The position numbers and the translations under genes were made by a program. From Hyparrhenia diplandra (Eukaryota > Streptophyta > Magnoliopsida > Poales > Poaceae), in NCBI GenBank assembly GCA_015847255.1, contig JADLZK010013158.1, forward strand, positions 62,001 to 126,000: a DNA stretch of 64,000 bases, in the 5' to 3' direction. Under the pieces are notes generated by a model that worked only from the letters and a program-made list of their open reading frames with translations, made no database searches and was not told where the DNA came from. This document shows positions 55,567 to 64,000 of the stretch, piece after piece; position 1 is the first letter of the stretch, and each line of letters opens with the position of its first letter.

Positions 55567-58500
55567 TCACCAAGTGTAGACATCCAGTTTTTCTCCGTGC
55601 AGCTTTCGCTGCTGCTCTTGGAGTCCATACAGCCACTCTGAAGAGACATCTCGCATATCTTCTGTCAAAAACAGCTCCTGCAAGTTGTCTAACTTCTCAA
55701 CACACCTCAAATTGAGACAGAGCTGTAAGTGCAGCCGTCTCACATGGGGAAGATTGGAGACCCTCTCTAGGCTTTCACATTCATCGATTAAAAGCATCTC
55801 TGAGAGGACCGGGAGATTCTCCACCACCTTAAGGCTACTCATGTATCTCAAATACAGCTTCTGCAAGCTGCTGGCCTTCTGTCCAAGCTGTGGTGGCAGA
55901 GCTCTCAGCTTGGGGCAGCAGACAAGTTCCAACTCCTTCAAACGTGGCAGATATTGCATCCTTGTAGACGGGGATTCTTCCTTTTTCTTGTCAGGAGCTG
56001 CGGCCTTTCCCCCTTCCTTAATTGTTATAACTGCTTTTTCTTCTACTGCAACAAACGTCCACTCCTCCCAGTTCGGCATATCCAAAACTAGAAGTGTTTC
56101 AAGCTTGGGGAAAGCTACTAAATTTGTAGATCCAGGATTGCCCATATCATATCCAAAAAGTTCTGGTCCAATCTTGTTAATTAAAGTGCCCCCCTCAATT
56201 TTTAGATATTTCAAGTTTGGGAGTTGTCCGATCGGAGGAAGACAGACACATGATTTGCAATTTACCAGCTTTAAGTACAATACATTGGACAAATTGATAT
56301 TGGTATATAGCTAGGTGGGATACCTGGTTCCAAAGAAACCCCAAATAGTTAGATCTTCTAGGTTGTATGGAGGGATTAGGTTCTCAAAGATCCTCTCGAT
56401 CTTGATTATATCATCTTTAGAATATGGTATGTCTGTACGTTCTGTGCACTCTAGACTTAATTGCCTTAGATACATTTTGTCTCTTATCAACGAGTCCCTA
56501 CTACAAGGATGTGCCCTTTCTAGTTTAATCAAACCAAGCTTCCTCAACTGTGACAAGGGACCTAATTCTTCTAGGCTCCACCCATCTTGCATTCTAGTAA
56601 TATTATGACAGCCACCACTAACCAGAAAGCCTTGTAAATCATTGAGAGAAATTAACTTGCTTATACCTTTTGGGACCTGCTTTATTGGTGTGTCCTCAAG
56701 GCCAAGTCGCCTTAAGTTGTGTAATTGAGTAATTCCTGAAGGAAGACTATGCAAAGCAGGGCACATCTGCAAGTTCAATGTTTGAAGGTTTATTAGACAG
56801 CAGATGGACTTCGGAAGAGAAGATATGTCAGTTCCATCAAGGTCTAGTAATCTTAGATGGATCAAGCATCCAATGCTAGATGGAACACTTTGTATAACTG
56901 AATCTGTCAGATCTAAAACACGAATTTTTGGGAATCTTTTGAAAACTGTATTTTCAATTCTCACTGACTTTTTATATGAAGTTCTCAAAGTTCTCACTTT
57001 ATATAGTTCCTTATCTTTGTTAGGTAAGGCTACCATATCCTTCGTAGTATCGAGTGTAATACGTCGAAATTTGCTCATGATATTAACCCCAATTAATTCT
57101 GGGTCACCAACAAAACATTCTTCTCTAGATAAGTGGCAAGCAAGCTGCCTTAGTAGATCATGCACTCTGCATTCGCGAAGGTCAAATGTCAAATACTCTG
57201 GATTGAGGAGATTTCGATATATCAATTCATAGTAGTATTCTTCTGTTGTACCTTCGAGTAGTTGGCTATCTTGCTCCTCTATAAAACCTTCAGCAACCCA
57301 CATCCTGACAATATCATCATGGCAAAGAACTGCACCTTCAGGGTACATAGCACAGTAGATAAAACATTGCTTTAAATGGTGTGGTCGTTCTTCATAGCTT
57401 AGATATAAAGCACCTGTTATTTCACTAGGAAGTTTGCCCACAGACCAAGCACATTTTTTACCAAGATCTTCTTCCATTCGTTCTCGGTTTGATCTTTTGC
57501 TTGCTAAAACTCTAGCAATAACCTTAATTGCAAGAGGAAGACCACCACATCTTCGGACAATATCTATCCCTAAGTCTCGCAGATTTTGCACTTCTTTTTC
57601 TTCGTTGACGTCCAAGCTCTTCCACAGTAACTCCCATCCTACATCCATTGACATTAAATCAACTCGGTGTGTATAGTCCACTCCAATTTCCACAGCAACT
57701 GTATCAAGTCTAGACGTGAGTAGAACTATTCCTGTGGCTGCAGAGTACAATGGGATTCTCAGTAGATTTGTCCATGTATCTGACTTCCACACATCATCCA
57801 ACACAACGAAAAAGTTCTTCTCTTTAATAGCTTGCTCTAGCTTGCTTTGAAGCTCTTCAATTGATTCATCTGGCATGTAGTTTACTTCAATTCTTCGAAG
57901 AATCTCCTGTAAAATAGCAACTTCGGAGTAGTCCTTGGAAACACACACCTATGGCAAGTTTGTTGAATAACCCTTTTATTTTTTGGTCATTGTATATTTT
58001 CTGAGCTAGTGTGGTCTTTCCGACTCCTCCTGTTCCAATAATTGCAATTTTGTAGGACTTGTTTTCCTTGTGTTTAAGCACCAAATCTACTAGTTTTCTG
58101 AAAGCATGTATGACCTCCTTACCAGCAAGGTTGGGTTCAACAAGGTTGGAACTTCTTCTTAGTTTTGGTGCTGAAACTGTTCCAGTTGATTGTGCATTTG
58201 TGAGTGACAAGAATACATTATCCTTTGAAATGTTATCTATTCTTCGGTTCACTCTTCTAATCTTAACAGCAACCTCATGACGTATCTGGATATTAGAAAA
58301 GCAGGACAAAAGGAAAACGCCACTGCACCTATTTAATCTTCTTGATAATAACAAAAGAATGATCCAGTAATAGTTTGTTTCCTTTAGATCTAGCCAAGTC
58401 AATAATATCATCTGCATCAAACATAGCATCCCTTAGTTGTCCAATCCAATTTTCGACTGCTGATTCATTGACTCCCCTTTTCTCTGCATCATTAAGAAAG

Positions 58501-58637
58501 TGTCGTATTTGTTCCATTCTTCTCTGCAGCTCCGTGAGCTCCTCTTTTACACCTAATATCAATATGGCCTCCTCTGTAATGATATGTTGCAACCTCTTGG
58601 CGCATGATCCAATCAAAGTCTCTAGTATTGTTGCCAT
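55567..58637 (-). pseudogene. CC-NB-ARC-LRR resistance-protein pseudogene (NLR-5), best preserved
   Basis: Start at 58,637 (MATILETLIGSCAKRLQHII). Coiled coil ENWIGQLRDAMFDADDIIDL near 58,440, P-loop GTGGVGKTT near 58,030, kinase-2 FFVVLDDVW near 57,810, RNBS-B GIVLLTSRLD near 57,720, GLPLAIKVIARVLASK near 57,540, CFIYCAMYPEG near 57,360, VHDLLRQL near 57,160 (MHD reads VHD), and LRRs to a stop at 55,567. A continuous 545-codon frame covers RNBS-A to mid-LRR. Lesions: frameshift near 58,350 in the coiled coil; an extra base with a TAG near 57,950; TAG for W at about 56,311-56,313 (RYPT stop LYT); and a compensated double shift at about 57,470-57,510 replacing DQTENEWKKIL by RSNRERMEEDL. Not functional as read. 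Confidence 0.93.
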
Positions 58638-59792
58638 CAGATAAAGATGGTGAGGGAGAGATGCACCACAAAATCTGCAGACAGGCAATCAATGCACAAA
58701 TATGTTAACTTGGTCTCAGAATTGTACAATGTTAACTAAATTGAATCATGTTTTGAAAGTGATTAGTTTATATCACAACTTCTTATTGCAGGTTTTCGAT
58801 GGCATATAGGTAACTTGCACCAGGTATATATGCCAGGGCACCTTACTATTAAGTTATGTGGCAACAAGTTCTGCTCTTTACCTTGTGTACAATTCGATGT
58901 CATCAATTGGCAAATTACTTAACATCATCTACATGAAACCTATAGTAATTCTACCATTAGCTAAAGCATGATGATTTTCAGCTTCGGCTTTATATCACTA
59001 TTAGTAGTTTAGTACAGCAGTATAGAAGTCATTATGATTAGTAACATATAGAAATGATGATGCAATGCACAAGTAAAGATGGAGAACTTACCTGGTAAAC
59101 CTAGCTTCCAGCAAGCCATAAGGACTTATAACAAGATTCAATACTAAACATGTTTGCAGAAACAATTTCCATGGGCAATTAAGCCATCAACTCTCTAAAA
59201 CATCCAGTGGATATCAGAATGAAAAGTAACTGATTTGAATAACCAATTTATGGATAATAGAAGATATTATTCAATCAGGAATGGAGACCAGAGCTCAGAA
59301 TGGTAAACCTGCAAAATTTGAAGAAACAATCAACAAAGGAAGTTAGAAAAGAAAGCTAGTTCTGTTACTGGTTCTACCTGGTATGACTATAATTGGATTC
59401 CATGGAGCTTTGGACTGGTAATGACAAAGGATGAGAAGAGAAAAGCAGAGATATAGGATGCAATAGCCGAGCACTTGCTGGAAAGTGGAGAGCTAGAGGC
59501 CTCTTCCTTGCATCACATGAATTAATCATTCAGAAGTTGCTGGGCGGTATTTTTTCTTATAGGCACCCTCCACATTGTTAATAGACAAGCAGTAGCATAT
59601 ATAAAATGTTTAGCTGCCTAGTCAAATCTCTACTCGATATAAGCCTGTGCATTATGTTAATTTATCATCCACCACTACATTCAAATGACAATTAGGTATG
59701 TTTAGTTGGTACACGTTGTTTAATTCCAGGATGTTCTGTCTCTAACCGTCAACCAATAGCTGGGTGAAAACTGTCATGGTGGTGGCAACTGA
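58638..59792. other. 5' flank of NLR-5
   Basis: AT-rich, non-coding; 59,090-59,330 aligns with the upstream regions near 43,150-43,370 and 13,960-14,110. Confidence 0.55.
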
Positions 59793-61694
59793 CCTTGTAC
59801 GTAAGACTAGTCACGCAACCCCGCGCCTCGCGTCGCTCTCGCGGCGGCGAGGCGACCTCAACCCTAGGCCGCCGCCCTTTCTCCAGGCCATTCCCGCCGC
59901 GTCGCGCCCTCTGGGGCGGGCCGCGGTGCCTCGCGCGCCCGTGAGGACGGCGGCGGCGGGCCTTCTCCCCTCCCTCTCCGCGGATTTCGGGCGGGCGGCG
60001 CCTAGTTCCCGGCGGGGTTCGCCCGGCGTGGGCGCCTCTGGGGGGGCGCTGGGCCGTTGTCGCCGGATCCGCCCCCCTCCTTCGCGGATCGCAGTTGGAC
60101 GGCGGGAGTGCCCGGTGCGTGGGGAGCGGCCGCCGGGCGTCGGCGGCGTCGTACGGCGCCGGTCGGCTCGACGCTCATCCGCAGCGACCGGGCGCAGGTG
60201 GACGGCGGCGGTGGTGGCGGTGTGGGTGCGGGAGGCGGCGCCGACGCGAGCTCGCGACGGCGGCGGTGGCGCGGCATGTCGCCGGTCTGCGGATCCCGGC
60301 CATGGCGGCGGGGAGCGGGTGGAGTCGGGACCGTTCGCGCGGGCGGCAACCGGTGCGGCAAGATGGTTGGTACCCTACTTCTTCTCCTCACGCTTCTTGC
60401 ACACGGCGCCACCATGGTGGTGGGACGGGGGCTGGGGTGCTTGCCGGCGGTGTCGAGGTGGCGCCTCGGGCGGTGTCGGGCTTCTTCTAGGAGACGCGGG
60501 CGTGGTTTTTGACGGGGCGTCTTGCTGGCATGTATGAGAGGGTGTAGCAGGAATGGTGGCGGGCGAAGGCCTTTATCGCCGCTGGTCGGTGGCAATGGTG
60601 GCGGCTTCGTGTCGTCGTTCTCCCCGTTAGGGGGCACCATTGAGGGCTGTCATTCCTTGCAGCATGGGTTCCCTGTGGTGAAAACCCAGTACATTACGGA
60701 CATGCGATGACGGCGCCATCGGCGTCGTGCCCTTCTTGGAGGCGCCGCATCCGGGAACCCCCTCGACTCATGGCAGTGGTGGTGGTCACCGGTGGTGTTG
60801 CTGGTGCGTTGCAGCCTTGGGGAGCACTTGGTCCGTGTTGGCAGGGAGGTGCGAGAGGGCCATGTGGTCGGAGATCTTGAGTTGGCGCGTGGTGGTGGTG
60901 ATCTCGGTGCTGGTCGGGCGAGAGGTGGTGCTCTTGAAGCGGTTTCGGATATCCGAGTCTGGGAAGTAGAGTGAAGCGTTGGGTGAGGCGAGGCCCCCCA
61001 CGCGGAGTAGCCGGGATCAGTGGTTCTCATTGGTGCCGTGGCGAGAATTTCGCGATGCCATGTTGGAGCTGGGGATCGGCGATTGTGGGTGTGCAGCTTG
61101 AGGAGGACAGTCCCATGGTGGGGAGTCTTCGGTAGCTACTCGGGCTTGCAGCGGGCTGCGGGTCATACGTTGGTGACGACGGCGCGGTTTCGACGGCTTC
61201 CTTTCGGCTCCTCTCCCAGGTGGTGGTGGTGTGGTGGCGTAGTGTTCAATGTGTTTTGTTTTTTCTTCGTGCCTTTCTTCATGATGGCTCGTGTCGACGT
61301 CCCAATCCGACCGAGTGGTGATGATGGAGCCTCGTGTTGATGACCCAATCCAACCGAGTGGGGCTTACTGTTTATCTTGTTTCCATCCGCGTTGTTGTCA
61401 GTCGAGTTGTTTAGGTGGATCACAGTTGTGTGAGTTGTTGCAATAAGTGGTAGGTGGAGTGGATCACTCCCCTAAGTTGAGTTGAGTGGGCGCTATTTAT
61501 AGCGCGAGTTGAGTTGATTTGGTACCTAGGTGTGCAGGTGGAGTAGGGTACCCTCCACAGTTGTATGGTTTTTCTGACCCGGTTTCCAGTCAAAAAACCG
61601 GGCTGGCACTTGCCTTTTTCTTTTTTTTCGTCTAATAGAAATCGCGGCAAAGCTTTTGCCGTCCTTTCTAAAAAAAACCTAGTACGTAAGACTA
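59793..61694 (+). mobile_element. GC-rich retroposon with 17-bp target duplication and A-tail
   Basis: Flanked by cct(t/a)gtacgtaagacta at 59,793-59,809 and 61,678-61,694 (one mismatch). The element is 59,810-61,677, about 1.87 kb. It ends with ggcaaagcttttgccg, a near-palindrome typical of plant LINE tails, then gtcctttctaaaaaaaa. The first 700 bases are very GC-rich; the rest is rich in ggtggtg and tggcgg. No endonuclease or RT motif is seen. Open frames (e.g. 59,764-60,537) are compositional. Either a 5'-truncated LINE consisting of UTR-like sequence or a non-autonomous retroposon mobilised by LINE proteins. Confidence 0.82.
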
Positions 61695-62555
61695 TACTTC
61701 AGAGAGGCATGGTATAGATTTCACTGGGTGCGAGCGGTAACATGCTTTGATAATGGCCCTAGGCACCAAAATTGATGAGCTCTGCCACAGTACCCAGTGC
61801 ATGTGAAAACTGCCAACAAAGTTATTTCATGCTGTCAATGCAAATAGTTAATGAGCAGCCATATTAGGCTGCCTGTTGCCATCAATTATGTAATCCTAGT
61901 ACTGATCGTCCATGCATGTTATCTCTGTTTATCTCAAGATTCAATGAGCACATGCATGTTAAACCGGCAACTAAGTATGAATTTTGGCGACCACTGATAG
62001 AATTCAGGTTCTGCCGAATGTAACCAAAAGGATGACAGGTTTTCTGATTGATTTTTTATTCTTCACAAACAGAACATGAGAATGGTGACAGAGTGCGATC
62101 AGCGCAGCTAATGTTTTGCCAGCATCACTTATTATGGAAGCTTCCAAGGTAAGAACTAATATTCAACTTTTTGCGTTCTGAAGCTCTTTGAGTGTAGTTA
62201 TCAAGCACTAATATGTCTAAACTAAAACTCTTGCCATAGGAAAAGGCAGTACATTATGGTACTCAAGCATGGATTACAATGAGGAATTGTTCATGGTTGG
62301 CGAGCATTTCTACAAGGCATCGTCACTGTCCCGGATCGTCACTTGGTGATGACATTAGGATTAGTTGAACTTGTACACACCAGAAAGTTCAGTTTTCAGG
62401 ATACAAACAAACAAAGCTGACTTATGTATCCTAGCCTCCCTACCTTCTACGAGAGAGACATGACAGCAACAGTTAACAACTCTATGAGACCTGTGGTTCG
62501 GTCACGTTATCTTCAGACAGGCGGGTGCCAGAACAGGCGGCAGCAGCTTTGGGCT
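61695..62555. other. NLR upstream-type sequence, no gene seen
   Basis: Aligns with 51,430-51,600 and 52,690-53,090 (cacttggtgatgacattagg; ggcagcagctttgg). Confidence 0.55.
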
Positions 62556-63607
62556 TGGCTTTTACCTATGTGCCATTATAAAAGATGCACGAACCTGTAT
62601 GTCACTGGAAAGTTGATTTGAATCTCTATGTCATGACACTTTTTGTTCTACCTGTGTGCCATTCTCGACGGAATGTGAACTAACACCGTGTAACAGAGCT
62701 GGAAAAAGACCATTTTGCCCTTCGGCTTGTTTTGTGATGCTTGTGTACTGGACGTAGCTGGAATGTGTACTGCTTACCCGTGTGCCATGGCTAGTTGAAA
62801 AAGAAAAAAAATTCCCTAAAGTCATTTCATTTGATAATATATTGCATAAATAAATTTAAAAAATCATATATGTATGCTGGAAAAATCTGACAATTACTAA
62901 AAAAACATTGCAATTATTTAAAAAAAAGAAAAGCAAAGTGGAACGTGACCACCTTGCCTTTACGCATCACAACTTGAACAACATTTGATCTAACAATTTA
63001 TATAAAAAAAAGGACAGCATCACAAAAAAAAAAAGGACAACACTTGAACAACATTTGATCTAACAATTTTTTTTATCTAACATTTGGAACGGACTGCAGC
63101 CTGGAGTGGCGACCCTCAGCGGTGACTTGGAGTGGTGACCCCTGTAGCGGTGGCCTAGCTTGCCCTCGCTGGCGCCCTGGACGAAGCGCCCCTGGCGCGG
63201 GCGGCCCTAGGCGCGTCCCCATCAATGCCGCTGCCTAGGCGTATTTGGGAGACGGAGGGAGCGCCCCAGGGGGCAACGGAGGGAAGGGGCGACGCCCGGC
63301 CTGGGTGAGGGTGGGGGCGATGCCATCGGCCTGGGTGTGGGTGGGGGTGACGGAGGGAGGCGGCGGTGTCCAGCGGGGGAGAGTGAATGGATAGGGTTGG
63401 ATTGGTGAAGGGCAAGATGGTAAATAACTAAGGCAGCCCTACATGTCAGAGCTCCAAATCTGTTAAGTTCGAACGGACGTCCGGCCTAAATGGCATACGG
63501 GTAGAATGAAAAAAGTGTGATGGCACACAGGGTCAAACCAACTTTACAAGTGACATATAGGTTCGGTGTATCTTTTTATAATGGCACACAGGTAAAAAGC
63601 CTCTTAG
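62556..63607. mobile_element. Element with long inverted terminal repeats (MULE-like)
   Basis: Left ttttacctatgtgccattat, gatgcacgaacctgtatgtc and ttctacctgtgtgccattct have inverted partners at the right end (aatggcacacaggtaaaaag; gacatataggttcgg; aaatggcatacgggtag). The inverted repeats exceed 120 bases. The motif tgtgccat recurs inside. The interior has a GC-rich patch (63,090-63,400) without a recognisable protein and an AT-rich part with A runs. Size about 1.05 kb. Long ends suggest a Mutator-like non-autonomous element, but the expected 9-bp duplication was not resolved. Confidence 0.72.
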
Positions 63608-64000
63608 GCTTTTCGCCTTTTCGGCAGCCTTGATGAAGACGGGAGCCGGGATATCATAGATTTGAGCTTTGGTCCTGGGCCTTCAATAACGATTAAGGAA
63701 ACAAATATGAAACTGTGCGCAAAGCAGAGTTGGATTGTTATGCTCTGTTTCTCCCGATCAACATAGTGAAAAAAAAAAAGGGCAGAGTTGGATTTTTTTT
63801 CTTTTATTACTATCGTGATGATCAACAGCCGAGATAGCTTGTGGATCAATAGTTCAAGATATTGTATTTCACATTCAAGTAGTCCGGGACTGGTACCATT
63901 GTGCTTTCCTATTTCCTGCACTTTCTGTTTGTAATCAATTTTTATTTTTTTGCATGCAAACATTGGTGTGGAAATTGTTGCATTTAATTATCATGATGCA
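63608..64000. other. Right edge, no gene seen
   Basis: AT-rich with A/T runs near 63,768 and 63,794. A 119-codon open frame on the minus strand (63,963-63,604) has no recognisable feature. Confidence 0.4.

Noticed and set aside
57887..58429. Alternative N-terminal frame of NLR-5 as a separate protein
   Set aside because: Its first part is out of frame with the conserved coiled coil. It is simply the continuation after a frameshift.
59764..60537. 257-codon open frame on the plus strand
   Set aside because: Its start lies outside the retroposon that contains the rest of it (target duplication at 59,793-59,809), and frames on both strands are equally open.

Overview
This window looks like nuclear DNA of a grass (Poaceae). 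The evidence is the class of its disease-resistance gene relatives (coiled-coil NB-ARC LRR, with a MATIL start, GLPL and MHD motifs) and its mobile elements: Tourist MITEs, a CACTA element, Helitrons, plant L1 LINEs, a tRNA-derived SINE and Gypsy/Copia LTR sequences. I cannot name the species. No intact protein-coding gene is visible.

Layout, left to right. At 1-6,416 there is an NLR LRR remnant, a chimeric NLR scrap and a near full-length NLR pseudogene, all on the minus strand. At 6,417-12,400 a GC-rich retroposon with a 14-bp target duplication is followed by a Gypsy-type LTR with broken gag. At 12,400-24,260 the same flanking sequence is present in three related tandem copies (12.4-13.6, 15.3-20.5 and 21.2-24.3 kb). 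Each copy carries different insertions: MITEs and a fold-back element; a SINE with a LINE inside it plus a solo LTR; and a Helitron. At 24,260-28,338 there are gene-like scraps and repeats.

From 28,339 the NLR series resumes. One pseudogene lies at 28,339-31,391. A tau-class glutathione S-transferase scrap lies at 32.5-32.9 kb. Another NLR (33,831-42,820) is cut in two by a 6.0-kb Helitron-like insertion placed exactly in the histidine codon of its MHD motif. A full-length but decayed LINE (43,498-50,463) sits about 0.7 kb upstream of that NLR. A CACTA element (54,121-55,366) lies in the 3' flank of the last NLR pseudogene (55,567-58,637). The right end holds another GC-rich retroposon (59,810-61,677) and an element with long inverted terminal repeats (62.56-63.61 kb).

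All NLR copies are on the minus strand and share 5' and 3' flanks, so the locus grew by tandem duplication. Because the duplicates keep the uninterrupted sites, many insertions can be dated relative to the duplications from this window alone. All five NLRs carry frameshifts or stops, several being +/-1 changes in short homopolymers. The simplest reading is a resistance-gene graveyard used as a transposon landing zone. Sequencing error in homopolymers should be excluded before each single lesion is believed.
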